DNA of 64,000 bases from Haloarcula nitratireducens (GCF_019599505.1 NZ_RKLT01000004.1:372001-436000); one strand, 5' to 3'; positions 9,955 to 19,695 are shown, counted from the stretch's first letter. Program-made: numbers and translations. The notes: generated by a model from the sequence alone, not told the origin.

Positions 9955-11376
9955 ATGCTTTCGGTGGGGGGACGAGCGCCGACGTTCGAGTTGCCGGCTC
10001 TAGTCGACGGCGAGCGCCGTCGGGTCGCACTCTCGGAGTTCCTCGGCGAGGACGTGATCATCCTCGCGTTCTACCCGGCCGACTTCAATCCCGCCTGCGA
10101 CGCCGACTCGTGCGACTTGGACGAACTCGACCTCTTCACGATGCAGAAGGACGTGACGGTCCTCGGCATCAGTCCGGACTCGGTGTACAGCCACCGGGCG
10201 TTCGCCGAGCGCTACGACCTCAAGATTCCGCTTCTCGCCGACACCGCCGGCGAGGTAGCCGAACGGTACGACGTCGCGTTCGTCGACGATATCGGTCAGC
10301 GACTGCTCGAACGGGCCGTCGCCGTCGTCGACCACGACGGCGTCGTCCAGTACACGTGGAGTACGAGCGATCTGACCGAACTTCCGCGTGTCGAGGAACT
10401 GAAAGACGCCATCGCCGACACCGGCGGCGACGACACCGCCTTCGCCCGGTACCGCGTCGGCCACGCCCACTACACGGAGGGTCGGCGGGCGTTCACCGCG
10501 GCGATGGGGGAGTTCGGCGATTCCGAGTGGATGCTGGCCCAGAGCGACTTCCAGCGCGCCCGCGAGGCGTTCGACGCCGCCAGCGACCAGTTCGACACCG
10601 CGGTTCGGTTCGTCGACGACCCGGCGCTCGAACCGATCTACGACGGCTCGAAGGCGAAGGCGAGCGCGCTCTGGCAGGCCGCCGACTGGCTGGTGGCGGC
10701 GGCGAGCGCCTACGCCGGCGGCAGCGGTGCCGAGGGACAGACCCTCCGCGACGACGCGGAGGGACCGCTCGAAACCGCCCGGACGTACGCGGAACCGCCG
10801 GACCCCGACGAGCGGTGGCCGCCGGAGCGGACGGACTTGGCGAAGAGCGGCCCCGAGACGAGCAGTATCCTGCCCGACGAGAGCGAAGAGATAGATACCG
10901 CCCTCGACGTGGACATCGACGACGCGGTGGCGTCCGACGGCGACGGGACGGGCGCGTCGGACGAGTCGGCCAATCAGCCGAGCGACCCAGAACCGGCGGC
11001 GGCCGAAGCCGACGGGACCGCGAACGGCGACGCGGCGACCGAGACCGGCGGGGAGAACGAAGACGGCGAGGGCGGTATCGACGACGACGAACTCGCCGAG
11101 ATTCAGGCCGAGCTGGCCGCCAACAGTCCCGACGCCGAGCCGCCGGCCGAGGCGGTGACCGAAGCGCCGACGGCGATGGTCGACGCTCCGCCCGCCGCGT
11201 CGGCCGAAGACGACGGAGACGCGAGCCGGGACAGCGAGGCCGGAACCGACACCGGCAAAACCCGCGACGGCGAATCCGACAGCGACGGGGACGACGAGTC
11301 GGTGAGCGAGAGCGGCGACGACGCGCCGGCGGAGCTCGAACTGACCGACCCGACCGAAGGACCCGACGATGAGTGA
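9955..11376 (+). CDS. Peroxiredoxin-like protein with helical and acidic C-terminal extension
   Basis: A 473-residue protein. Residues 1-155 form an AhpC/TSA-type thioredoxin fold with the peroxidatic-type cysteine C48 and a second C53 (FNPACDADSC), and FPADF-like context. Residues 160-285 are helical and Ala-rich (FDAASDQFDTAVRF, SALWQAADWLVAAASAY), resembling a TPR-like or bundle domain. The last ~170 residues are Asp/Glu/Ala-rich and probably disordered. Ordinary peroxiredoxins end near residue 155, so this is a fusion. The ATG at 9955 is chosen because a TTAAGTAT box at 9927-9934 gives leaderless spacing. It overlaps the next gene by eight bases. Confidence 0.75.
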   Translation: MLSVGGRAPTFELPALVDGERRRVALSEFLGEDVIILAFYPADFNPACDADSCDLDELDLFTMQKDVTVLGISPDSVYSHRAFAERYDLKIPLLADTAGEVAERYDVAFVDDIGQRLLERAVAVVDHDGVVQYTWSTSDLTELPRVEELKDAIADTGGDDTAFARYRVGHAHYTEGRRAFTAAMGEFGDSEWMLAQSDFQRAREAFDAASDQFDTAVRFVDDPALEPIYDGSKAKASALWQAADWLVAAASAYAGGSGAEGQTLRDDAEGPLETARTYAEPPDPDERWPPERTDLAKSGPETSSILPDESEEIDTALDVDIDDAVASDGDGTGASDESANQPSDPEPAAAEADGTANGDAATETGGENEDGEGGIDDDELAEIQAELAANSPDAEPPAEAVTEAPTAMVDAPPAASAEDDGDASRDSEAGTDTGKTRDGESDSDGDDESVSESGDDAPAELELTDPTEGPDDE

Positions 11377-11728
11377 ACTCCCGCCCGACACGCCGCCGAC
11401 GGAACGCGCACAGCTGTACTACCGCGCGCTGGACGAGGACGACTACGACCTGCTGGCGCGACTGCTCGCGGAGTCGTTCGTCCACGACCGGCCCGACCGG
11501 ACCATCGAGGGTCGCGACCGGTTCGTCCGGTTCATGCGCGAGGAGCGGCCGCAGAAAGACACTACCCACCGGATAACCGCCGTCTACCGCCGCGACGACG
11601 AGGGGTCGCCCGAAGTCGGCGTTCGGGGCCGACTGCTTTCGGCCGACGGCGAGCGTATCGTTCGATTCGTGGATATCTTCGAGATCTCCGAGGGGTGTAT
11701 CCAGCGTATCGAAACGTATACGCGATAG
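11369..11728 (+). CDS. NTF2/SnoaL-like domain protein
   Basis: A 119-residue cone-shaped alpha/beta domain of the SnoaL/NTF2 type. It shows the typical helical start (RAQLYYRALDEDDYDLLARLL), FVHDRPDRTIEGRDRFVRFM and a terminal strand pair ending IQRIETYTR. Such domains may be small enzymes or dimerization modules. The start overlaps the peroxiredoxin-like gene by eight bases, implying coupled translation and a shared role. Confidence 0.75.
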   Translation: MSELPPDTPPTERAQLYYRALDEDDYDLLARLLAESFVHDRPDRTIEGRDRFVRFMREERPQKDTTHRITAVYRRDDEGSPEVGVRGRLLSADGERIVRFVDIFEISEGCIQRIETYTR

Positions 11729-11945
11729 GCGGACGTAGTCCATGATAGTTCATGCAGCCGGTGGGCCTTCGCGGGAGGGTGAAACCGTTGGGAGGGTCCG
11801 AAACGCTGACAGGCGTCTGACGCATAACGTCTGACTAAGCCACGGTACCGCTGTTTTACCCCGGACCACCTAAATCGCGGTGCGACGGGCGGGTCGCCAG
11901 TTAGGCCGCGTGTAGTAATGGGCCGTAAGGCCGTGGGGAACGAAC

Positions 11946-12422
11946 ATGTCGAAGCCGTCCAGCACCCCCAACAACGCAGTCACCGAGCGGCAGACCGAGT
12001 TCCAGATCAGGAACGGCGCGAAAGCCCTGGTGACCTCCGGGTCCAGCGTGCTCGTCGTCAAAGAGCGCCACTCGGACGGGACCCCGTTCTGGACGCTCCC
12101 CGGCGGCGGCGTTCACGACGGCGAGTCCGCCACCGACGGCCTCCACCGCGAACTGGACGAGGAACTCGACTGCCGAGCGCGCGTCGACGGGCCGGTGACC
12201 CAGTTCTGGTACACGCACGATAGCCTCGAAAACACGGTGTCCGAGTACACCGTCTACGACTGCACGCTACTTTCGGATCCCGTCCCCAACGAGGACGAAG
12301 GCGTCTTCGAAGCCCGCTGGGTCACGCCGTCGGCCCTGCCCTCGGCGACGCTCCCGCAGGTACGCCACGTCTGTCAGCACGCCGCGGACCTGCCGACGGC
12401 GACGGTCATCGCCAACGACTGA
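11946..12422 (+). CDS. NUDIX hydrolase
   Basis: A 158-residue protein with a NUDIX box at about residues 52-74: GGGVHDGESATDGLHRELDE followed by EL, which carries the G-x5-E and RExxEE-like metal ligands. It should hydrolyse a nucleoside-diphosphate-linked substrate, otherwise unknown. A TATA-like CCTAAAT about 75 bases upstream suggests a leader of roughly 45 bases. The 217 bases before it (11729-11945) hold no gene I recognise. Confidence 0.8.
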   Translation: MSKPSSTPNNAVTERQTEFQIRNGAKALVTSGSSVLVVKERHSDGTPFWTLPGGGVHDGESATDGLHRELDEELDCRARVDGPVTQFWYTHDSLENTVSEYTVYDCTLLSDPVPNEDEGVFEARWVTPSALPSATLPQVRHVCQHAADLPTATVIAND

Positions 12423-12425
12423 TTC

Positions 12426-13802
12426 TCACTCGCCCTCGCCGAGCGCGCTCTCGCCGACCGGCTCCGACCCCTCGATGACTTCCTGGCCGCCCATGTACGG
12501 ACGCAGCGGTTCCGGCACGGTTATCGTCCCGTCCTCGTTCTGATAGTACTCCATGATAGCGACCATCACACGCGGCACCGCCAGCCCGGAGCCGTTGAGC
12601 GTGTGGAGGTACTGCGCGGACTCGTGGGGCTCCGGTCGGTAGTGGATGCCCGCCCGGCGGGCCTGGAATTCCTCGAAGTTCGAGACGGAGGAGACCTCGA
12701 GCCAGCGGCCGCCGACCTCGGGACCGTCGTCCATGTCGTCGCCGGGCGCCCAGACCTCGATGTCGTACTTCTTGGCCTGCGTGAATCCCATGTCGCCGGT
12801 ACACATCTCCAGCACGCGGTAGGGCAGGCCGAGTTCGTCCAGCACCGCTTCGGCCTCGCCCAATAAGGCCTCCAGTCGGTCGTAGCTGTGCTCGGGCCGG
12901 ACGAAGTTGACGAGTTCGACCTTGTGGAACTGGTGGACGCGGACGTAGCCGCGCGTCTCGGTGCCGTGTTCGCCGGCCTCCCGGCGGAAGTTCGGCGAGA
13001 ACGCCTGGTGCTTGATCGGGAGATCGTCGTCCAGCAGGATCTCGTCGCGGTACATGTTGGTGACCGGCACCTCCGCCGTCGGCAGCAGCCACAGGTCGTC
13101 GTCGTCGTACTCGTCGTCCTGCCGGGCCTCGACGCGGTAGGCGTCCTCGTCGAACTTCGGCAGCTGGCCGGTGCCGCGCATCGACGCGCTGTTGACCGGA
13201 ATCGGCGGCAGCACGTCGGAGTACCCCTGCTCGCGATGAATCGAGAGCATGAACTGGATCAGCGCGTGTTCGAGTCGCGCGCCGGCCCCCTTCACGAACT
13301 GGTAGCCGCCGCCGCTGACCTTCGCCCCGCGCTCGAAGTCCAACACGTCGAGTTCCTCGCCGAGGTCGTAATGCGGAATCACCTCGCCGGGCAACTCGCG
13401 CAGGTCGTCGAACCCGCGTCGGTAGCGCTCGACGTTGTCCGCCTCCCCCTCGCCGGTCGGCACGGAGTCGTGGGGGATGTTCGGCAGTTCCAGTAGGGCG
13501 TCTTCGAGGTCGCTCTCCAGTTCGTCGGCCCGGTCTTCGACCTCCTGCAACTGGTCTTTCAGCTCCTGCGAGCGGTCGATGGCCGCCTGGGCCTCGTCCT
13601 CTTGGCCCTCCTGTTTGAGCTTCCCGATCTTCTTCGAGACCTCGTTTCGCTCCTGTCGCAGGCCGTCCCCTCTGGCCTTCAGTTCCCGCCACTCCTCGTC
13701 GATCTCGAGGATCGCGTCGAGGTCCACGCCCGTGACGCCCTTCCGCTCGATGGCGTCCCGGACCGTCTCGGGGTTCTCCCGGACGAACTGTCTCGATAAC
13801 AT
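12426..13802 (-). CDS. serS: Seryl-tRNA synthetase
   Basis: A 458-residue class II aminoacyl-tRNA synthetase. The N-terminal coiled-coil arm covers about residues 30-100 ([38 protein letters not shown]). The catalytic core shows motif 2 ([25 protein letters not shown]), [18 protein letters not shown] and motif 3 near the end ([20 protein letters not shown]). It charges tRNA-Ser. I start it at the ATG at 13802 ([18 protein letters not shown]), the family start; an in-frame reading from 13958 adds 52 non-conserved residues. It is of the ordinary, not the methanogen, type. Confidence 0.96.
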   Translation of the reverse strand: MLSRQFVRENPETVRDAIERKGVTGVDLDAILEIDEEWRELKARGDGLRQERNEVSKKIGKLKQEGQEDEAQAAIDRSQELKDQLQEVEDRADELESDLEDALLELPNIPHDSVPTGEGEADNVERYRRGFDDLRELPGEVIPHYDLGEELDVLDFERGAKVSGGGYQFVKGAGARLEHALIQFMLSIHREQGYSDVLPPIPVNSASMRGTGQLPKFDEDAYRVEARQDDEYDDDDLWLLPTAEVPVTNMYRDEILLDDDLPIKHQAFSPNFRREAGEHGTETRGYVRVHQFHKVELVNFVRPEHSYDRLEALLGEAEAVLDELGLPYRVLEMCTGDMGFTQAKKYDIEVWAPGDDMDDGPEVGGRWLEVSSVSNFEEFQARRAGIHYRPEPHESAQYLHTLNGSGLAVPRVMVAIMEYYQNEDGTITVPEPLRPYMGGQEVIEGSEPVGESALGEGE

Positions 13803-14255
13803 GCCCGGCGGTTCTCGACGGGCGGAATTAGGCGTGTCGGTCCTAGCATCTATAATCCCGATAGCAACAGTTGGTTCGTCCGCTATCGAAGTCAAGAATA
13901 GCCAGAAAGCCCCCGGAAGCTCGATTGCCGGGACTCGCTGCGCGCTTCCTTCGCTCACTCCGTTCGCTCAGTCCAGTGCTTGCTTCGTCCGGGCTAATCG
14001 AGCTTCCGGCCCCTTTCAGCCCCACCCGGTCGGCTGTTCCACGGGGTGGGACTGAAAGGGGCGGTGCGCTACACGAACCCCGGCGATGTAAGGACCGCAA
14101 CGAACGAAGTGAGTGAGGACCACAGCGAGCCGCGGGAGCGTAGCGCACCAGGGCTTTCTGGCTGTTCTGAATCCTCACCGTCTCGCAGGTAATACGTAGA
14201 CCGATATTTGCCAGCGGTCACAACGGTTTTCCCGCCACCAAGCGCCACCCTAGAT
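13803..14255. other. Intergenic region between divergent serS and metallo-hydrolase genes
   Basis: This 453-base gap holds the serS promoter on the minus strand (ATTATAG-like box near 13850), the nested inverted-repeat element at 13900-14163 described separately, and the putative promoter of the gene starting at 14256. I see no coding signal: ORFs here are short and broken by the palindromes. Confidence 0.7.
13900..14163. repeat. Nested inverted-repeat (mosaic) intergenic element
   Basis: Four inverted repeats are nested in 264 bases. The outer pair is 13900-13912/14151-14163 (13 bp, exact). Inside it are 13913-13926/13996-14009 (14 bp, exact), 14010-14027/14044-14061 (18 bp, one G-T mismatch, 16-base loop) and 14063-14072/14140-14149 (10 bp, exact). 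The interior also has an ACGAAGTGAGTGAG motif at 14105-14118 and its complement-like CTTCGCTCACTCC near 13949. No ORF or transposase is present, so it may be a non-autonomous element or a folded RNA. Confidence 0.75.
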
Positions 14256-15158
14256 ATGGCAATCGGTGACGTGTACGAGGTCGAGGCGTGCGAGGACGTC
14301 CACTACGTCGATACCGGGATGTACGACGTGCCGGAGTACGGCTCCGTCTACGTCGTAGACGCCGAGCGCCCGGCGCTGGTCGATACGGGGCTGGGGACGA
14401 ACTACGACCGCATCCTCGACGCGATGGACGAGATCGGAATCGCGCCCGAGGAGTTGGAGGTCATCGCGCTCACGCACATCCATCTGGACCACGCGGGCGG
14501 CGCGGGATATCTGGTCGAGGAGTGTCCGAACGCGACGGTGTACGTCCACGAGCTCGGCGCTCGCCACCTCGTCGACCCCGAGCGGATCTGGGAGGGGACG
14601 AAGGGGGCCGTCGGCGACCAGATCGAGTTCTACGTCGAGCCGAAACCCGTCCCCGAGGAGCGCATCGTCGAACTGACCGACGGCGACGAGATCGATCTCG
14701 GCGACCACACGTTCGAGGCGGTCCACGCACCGGGCCACGCCCCCCATCAGGTGGTGTTCTACGACCCGAGTATCGACGGCGTGTTCACGGCCGACGCGGC
14801 GGGCATCTACACGCCCTCGACCGACGGGGTCCACGTCACGACGCCGCCGGTGAACTTCGATCTGGAACAGGCGCTCGCCGACGTGGAGACGATTCGAGAG
14901 CTCGGCCCCGAGACCCTGCTGTACGGCCACTTCGGTTCGGCGTCGACCGCTGACCGACTCGACGAGTACGCCGAGAAGCTCGACGAGTGGGTCGATGCCG
15001 TCGCCGAGAAGCGCGCGGAACTGGGCGACGACGAGGCCGTCGCCGACCACTTCGTCGAGACGGTGGAGACGCCCGAGATATGGGGCGAGCGCAAGGCCGG
15101 CGCCGAGGTGGCGATGAACGTCCGCGGCGTCCTCGTCTCGCTGGACCGCGGCGACTGA
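14256..15158 (+). CDS. MBL-fold metallo-hydrolase
   Basis: A 300-residue metallo-beta-lactamase-fold protein with the metal motif THIHLDHAGG near residue 73, a histidine in VHAPGHAPHQVVFYD, an aspartate in FTADAAGIY and a late histidine in LLYGHFGSA. The C-terminal ~60 residues form a helical extension. It is annotated in relatives as an MBL-fold hydrolase without known substrate. The ATG at 14256 is preferred to an in-frame start 48 bases upstream, which lies in AT-richer promoter-like sequence. It precedes the acyl-CoA ligase gene by 57 bases. Confidence 0.82.
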   Translation: MAIGDVYEVEACEDVHYVDTGMYDVPEYGSVYVVDAERPALVDTGLGTNYDRILDAMDEIGIAPEELEVIALTHIHLDHAGGAGYLVEECPNATVYVHELGARHLVDPERIWEGTKGAVGDQIEFYVEPKPVPEERIVELTDGDEIDLGDHTFEAVHAPGHAPHQVVFYDPSIDGVFTADAAGIYTPSTDGVHVTTPPVNFDLEQALADVETIRELGPETLLYGHFGSASTADRLDEYAEKLDEWVDAVAEKRAELGDDEAVADHFVETVETPEIWGERKAGAEVAMNVRGVLVSLDRGD

Positions 15159-15215
15159 TTTCGAGCGGTGAGCGGACCAGTACGCTTTTCACCAATATTG
15201 TAATAAATAATAGTC

Positions 15216-17189
15216 ATGTCAACCAGTGGGGACGGGGCTGGCCGCGCGGTCGGCGACAGGACGCTGGCGAAACTGTTCGAGGACAGCGCGGCGTCACACA
15301 CCGACCGACCGGCACAGCGGTACAAGGGCGGCGCGTACGGCCGGTCGCTCGCGGGCGTCGCCGTCGACGCGGCACCGACCGGCGACTACGCGGCGCTCAC
15401 CTACGGCGAGATGCGAGAGGTCGTTCGCCGCCTGGCGACCGGGTTCCGCGAACTCGGTATCGGGGCGGGCGATCGGGTCGGGCTGTTCGCCGGGACGCGC
15501 ATGGAGTGGGCACAGACGGACTTCGCGCTGCTGGCGGCCGGTGCGGTGGTGACCACCGTCTACAGGAGTTCCTCGTCCGAACAGGCCAGACACCTGCTCG
15601 CCGACCCCGCGGCGACGGCCGTCGTCGTCGAGAACGACGAGTTGCTGGAGCGGGTGCTGGCCGTCGAGGACGAGGTGCCGGTCGAGCAGTTCGTCGTGAT
15701 GGACGACACCGACAGCGACCGCGATGACGTCCACAGTCTCGCAGACGTCTACGAGCTCGGCGACGCCGCCTACGACGAGGCGACCTATCGGTCGTGGCTG
15801 GACGAGCGCGACCCGGACGACCTCGCCAGCCTCGTCTACACGTCGGGGACGACGGGACAGCCGAAGGGCGTCCAGTTGACTCACCGGAACTTCGCGGCCA
15901 ACGCAGCGCAGGTCGCGGAAGGCTACGGACCGGACGCCGACCTCCCGGCCGGCGCTCCGCGGATCGACGAGGCGACGCAGACCGTCTCGTATCTCCCCCT
16001 CGCCCACGTCTTCGAGCGATTGACCGGCCACTTCTTCATCTTCGACGTCGGTGGTTGCGTCGCCTACGCCGAGAGCGTCGACACGCTCAAGGAGGACTTC
16101 CAATTGGTCCAGCCGACGGCGGCGACGAGCGTTCCGCGTGTGTACGAGAAAATCTACGACGCCGTTCGAGAGGAAGCCGAGGAGTCCGCCGTCGGCCAGC
16201 GAATCTTCGAGTGGGCCGTCGACGTCGGCCGGCGCTACCACCGCGAGGAACTGCCCGGCGTCCCGCTACGGGCGAAGTACGCCGTCGCCGACAAACTCGT
16301 CTTCTCGAAGGTTCGGGCGGCGCTTGGCGGCAACGTCGAGATGCTCGTCAGCGGCGGCGGCACCCTCTCGAAGGAACTCGCCGAACTGTACCACGGCATG
16401 GTCCTGCCCATCTACGAGGGGTACGGCCTGACCGAGGCCGCACCGGTGGTCACGACCAACCCCGTCGCCGAGCCGAAGGTCGGCACCATCGGGACGGCGC
16501 TCCCGGCTCTGGATTGGAAACTCGACACCCACGTCCTGCCCGAGGAGAACCTCGGCGGCGTGATGGGCGACACCGGCGAGTTGCTCGTGCAGGGGCCGAA
16601 CGTCACCGAGGGCTACTGGAACTTAGAGCGGGCCACCGAGGAGGCGTTCACCGACGACGGCTACTTCCGGACCGGCGACATCGTCACCCAGCGACCCGAC
16701 GGCTACCTCGTCTTCCGCGAGCGAGCCAAACAACTGCTCGTCCTCTCGACCGGGAAGAACGTCGCGCCGCAGGCCGTCGAAGAGACGCTGGAGAATCGCC
16801 CCGTCGTCGACCAAGCACTCGCACTCGGCGACGGCGAGAAGTTCGTCGGTGCGCTGGTCGTCCCCGACGAGGATGCGCTGGCGGCCCGGGCCGAACGTGA
16901 GGGCGTATCGGTCCCGGCCGAGCCCGACCGCCTCCCCGCAAGCGAGGGCGCGAGAGACGTCGTCGAGGGAGCGATTCAGCGAGCCAACGAGAGCTTGGAG
17001 GCCCACGAAACGGTCAAGCGGTTCGAACTACTTACGGAGGCGTTCACGGAGGAAAACGACCTGCTGACGCCGACGATGAAGAAGATACGACCGGCCATCA
17101 GAGAGCGCCACGCCGACCGCATCGGCAGCATCTACGACGAACAGGCTTTCGCCGACGAGGAGCGAGTGCGGGCCGCCGGCGACGACTGA
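15216..17189 (+). CDS. Long-chain fatty-acid--CoA ligase (AMP-forming)
   Basis: A 657-residue adenylate-forming enzyme that should activate a fatty acid to its CoA ester. The P-loop-like motif LVYTSGTTGQPKGVQLTHRN lies near residue 207, GYGLTEAAPVVTTNP near residue 400, YFRTGDIVTQRPDGYL near residue 482 and the C-terminal hinge TGKNVAPQ near residue 512. Length and architecture match the long-chain type. An AT-rich stretch (15193-15215) lies immediately before the ATG. Haloarchaea use such enzymes in fatty-acid uptake and breakdown. Confidence 0.9.
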   Translation: MSTSGDGAGRAVGDRTLAKLFEDSAASHTDRPAQRYKGGAYGRSLAGVAVDAAPTGDYAALTYGEMREVVRRLATGFRELGIGAGDRVGLFAGTRMEWAQTDFALLAAGAVVTTVYRSSSSEQARHLLADPAATAVVVENDELLERVLAVEDEVPVEQFVVMDDTDSDRDDVHSLADVYELGDAAYDEATYRSWLDERDPDDLASLVYTSGTTGQPKGVQLTHRNFAANAAQVAEGYGPDADLPAGAPRIDEATQTVSYLPLAHVFERLTGHFFIFDVGGCVAYAESVDTLKEDFQLVQPTAATSVPRVYEKIYDAVREEAEESAVGQRIFEWAVDVGRRYHREELPGVPLRAKYAVADKLVFSKVRAALGGNVEMLVSGGGTLSKELAELYHGMVLPIYEGYGLTEAAPVVTTNPVAEPKVGTIGTALPALDWKLDTHVLPEENLGGVMGDTGELLVQGPNVTEGYWNLERATEEAFTDDGYFRTGDIVTQRPDGYLVFRERAKQLLVLSTGKNVAPQAVEETLENRPVVDQALALGDGEKFVGALVVPDEDALAARAEREGVSVPAEPDRLPASEGARDVVEGAIQRANESLEAHETVKRFELLTEAFTEENDLLTPTMKKIRPAIRERHADRIGSIYDEQAFADEERVRAAGDD

Positions 17190-17299
17190 GCGCCGGTGCT
17201 CGAAACCGAGCCCTACAGTACCGATACACGGTAACGCGGATGGGAGTAAGTGCGTTTATACGGGGTGGATACTTTGTCCGAGACAGATGGAGGACAGCA

Positions 17300-19249
17300 G
17301 TGGCTGGTAGCTCCGGACTCCTGATTCCGCTGGTCGCCGGTATCATCGGATTGGGTGTCCTCGCGCAGGTTCTCGCCGCCCGCCTTCGGGTACCGAGTAT
17401 CATCTTCTATCTGCTGGTCGGCGTCGTCATCGGCCAACCCGGACTCGGACTTATCACGAGCGATACCTTCGGTCCCGCGCTGACCGCGATCGTCGGGCTC
17501 GCCGTCGCCATCATCGTCTTCGAGGGGGCGTACCACCTCCGCTTCGAGCGCATCCGCGAGGCCCCAACCGCGACGTTCCGACTGGTCACGCTCGGAGCGG
17601 CTATCGCCCTCGTGGGCACGGCGGTCGCGGTCAAGTTCGCCTTCTCCGACGCGGCGGTGACGTGGAATCTCGCGTTCCTCATCGGCGCGCTGCTGGTGGC
17701 GACCGGTCCGACGGTCATCACGCCCATCCTCAACGTCGTGCCGGTCAGAGACCGGGTTGCGACGGCCTTAGAGACGGAGGGGATCGTCAACGACGTGACC
17801 GCGGCGATCATCGCCGTCGTCGTCTTCGAGACGGTCAACCCCGGCGCGACGAGCGACGGGCTGTTGCAGGCGTTCGCGCTCCGGTTGGGGACCGGGCTGC
17901 TGGTCGGTCTCATCGTCGCGGGCGCGCTGTACTACCTCCTCCAGTACATCGACCTCTCGCCCGGCGACGCCCCGCGGAACTCCCGCCTGCTGGTGCTCGC
18001 CGGGGCCCTGGTCGCTTACGCCGCCGCGAACACGATTGCGACGGAAGCGGGCGTGGCCGCGGCGGCCACCGCCGGCATGGCGCTCGGCAACGTCGATCAC
18101 CCCTACGAGGAGGACATCGAGTCGTTCAAGGGCGACATCACGCTGCTGGTGCTCTCGTTCGTGTTCATCGCGCTGGCGGCCCAGCTCAGCCTCGACGCGC
18201 TCATCGACGTGGGTCTGGCCGGCATCGCCATCGTCGTCGCCGTCGCGCTCGTGATCCGACCGGCGCTGGTGTTCGCCTCGACGGTCGGCGACCGCTTTAC
18301 CCGCGCGGAGAAGTGGTTCGTCAGCTTCGTCGGCCCGCGCGGTATCATCCCGGCGTCGGTGGCGACGCTCTTCGCCGCGGAACTCAACAACGTCGCCGAA
18401 GAGCTGCGGACGGAGGCCGAGAACGCGAGCGGGCAGGAAGCCGAACAGCTCGTCGCGCAGGCGGATCTGCTGGCGAATCAGGCGGAGATTCTACTCGGGA
18501 CCGTCTTTCTGGTCATCTTCGTGACCGCCCTGTTCGAGGGCGGTCTCGCGCGGTTCATCGCGGAGAAACTGGACGTGATACCAATGCGAGTCATCATCGT
18601 CGGCGGCGGACAGGTGGGCCGCGCGCTCGCCACGCGCCTCGAAGACCGAGGCGAGAACGTCGTCATCATCGAGGAGGACGAATCGATCGTCGAACGCGCC
18701 CGCAACGACGGCTTCGCCGTCGAGTGGGGGGACGGCACCGACACGGACGTGCTTCGGTCGGCCGGGGCCGACAACTCGAAGACCGTCGTGGCCGCCACCG
18801 GGGACGACGACGCCAACCTGCTGATATCGCAACTGGCGAGTTCGAAGTTCGACGTCGAGCGAATCATCGCCCGGGCGAACAACCCGGACAACGTCGAAGC
18901 CTTCGAGGAACTCGGCGTCCGGACCATCTCCTCGGCGATGGCGACGGCGTGGGCCATCGACAACCAGATCGAGCGCCCGGCCATCGCCCACTGGATGACC
19001 GACGTGGGCCGGACCGGCGACGTTCAGGAGGTCGAGGTGTTGAACGAGGAACTCATCGGCGAGACGGTCCGCGACGTCGGCCCGATGCTCCCCGAGGCCT
19101 GTCTCATCGCGCTCGTCAGCGGCGGGGACCACGAAGAGGCACAGGTCCCCACCGCCGATTACGTCCTGCAAGAGGGCGACATGGTGACGCTGCTCGGTCG
19201 ACGAGAATCAGTCCGCGACGGGATGGCGCTGGTCGGCGGCGGCGACTAA
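17300..19249 (+). CDS. CPA1-type cation/proton antiporter fused to TrkA-N/TrkA-C
   Basis: A 649-residue protein. About residues 5-430 form 11-12 membrane segments of a Na+(K+)/H+ antiporter with the conserved Asn-Asp pair in EGIVNDVTAAIIAVVVFE near residue 165 and GPRGIIPASVATLFAAE near residue 345. Then follow a Rossmann RCK/TrkA-N domain (VIIVGGGQVGRALA, about 435-560) and a TrkA-C domain (about 570-640). NAD(H) or another nucleotide may gate transport. The GTG start at 17300 is chosen because GGAGG at 17289-17293 sits correctly before it and a TTTATA box at 17254-17259 would start the mRNA near 17282. Confidence 0.85.
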   Translation: MAGSSGLLIPLVAGIIGLGVLAQVLAARLRVPSIIFYLLVGVVIGQPGLGLITSDTFGPALTAIVGLAVAIIVFEGAYHLRFERIREAPTATFRLVTLGAAIALVGTAVAVKFAFSDAAVTWNLAFLIGALLVATGPTVITPILNVVPVRDRVATALETEGIVNDVTAAIIAVVVFETVNPGATSDGLLQAFALRLGTGLLVGLIVAGALYYLLQYIDLSPGDAPRNSRLLVLAGALVAYAAANTIATEAGVAAAATAGMALGNVDHPYEEDIESFKGDITLLVLSFVFIALAAQLSLDALIDVGLAGIAIVVAVALVIRPALVFASTVGDRFTRAEKWFVSFVGPRGIIPASVATLFAAELNNVAEELRTEAENASGQEAEQLVAQADLLANQAEILLGTVFLVIFVTALFEGGLARFIAEKLDVIPMRVIIVGGGQVGRALATRLEDRGENVVIIEEDESIVERARNDGFAVEWGDGTDTDVLRSAGADNSKTVVAATGDDDANLLISQLASSKFDVERIIARANNPDNVEAFEELGVRTISSAMATAWAIDNQIERPAIAHWMTDVGRTGDVQEVEVLNEELIGETVRDVGPMLPEACLIALVSGGDHEEAQVPTADYVLQEGDMVTLLGRRESVRDGMALVGGGD

Positions 19250-19695
19250 TCCGAGAGCTGTTCGACCGTCTCCTCGTCGACGCCCTCCGACCACGGTGAG
19301 CGCCCGCCGTCGCCGTCGGTCTTGTACGTTCCGCGGGCGGTGGCGACGTGGTGGTCGTCGGCGTCGTACACCTCGACGTCGACGACGGCGACGCTCCCGC
19401 CGTTTCTGACCACGTCGGCCTCGGCGCGGAGGTCGTCCGTCGCGGGCGCGAGGTAGTCGATTCGCATGTCGACCGTCGGCGAGATACTTCCCGACAGCGA
19501 GACGACGGCGGCCCCGCCGACGGTGTCGACCAGCGAGTAGGTGACCCCGCCGTGAGCGATGCGGGTCTGGGGGTTCGAGGAGTGTTCGGGACGCAGCGGG
19601 AGCCGCGCTTCGGCGCGTCCGTCGCCGACCTCGGTCATCTCGATCCCGAGTTCGGCCACGAACGGAATGTCGTTGAACAGCGCCTGTAAGCTCAT
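19246..19695 (-). CDS. PaaI-type hotdog-fold thioesterase
   Basis: A 149-residue single hotdog domain. The signature IAHGGVTYSLVDTVGGAA (near residue 46) and DMRIDYLAPA (near residue 76) match the PaaI/HGG family, which hydrolyses acyl- or aryl-CoA thioesters. It may work with the nearby acyl-CoA ligase in CoA turnover, which is inference. Its stop overlaps the antiporter stop by four bases on the opposite strand. A CTTATACG box at about 19719-19726 gives leaderless spacing to the ATG. Confidence 0.87.
   Translation of the reverse strand: MSLQALFNDIPFVAELGIEMTEVGDGRAEARLPLRPEHSSNPQTRIAHGGVTYSLVDTVGGAAVVSLSGSISPTVDMRIDYLAPATDDLRAEADVVRNGGSVAVVDVEVYDADDHHVATARGTYKTDGDGGRSPWSEGVDEETVEQLSD

Noticed and set aside
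11729..11945. Possible riboswitch or small RNA before the NUDIX gene
   Set aside because: Some self-complementary pieces are visible but no coherent stem set or known motif could be drawn by hand.
13803..13958. 52-residue extension of SerS
   Set aside because: It would run through the promoter and the edge of the palindromic element; the usual SerS start is at 13802.
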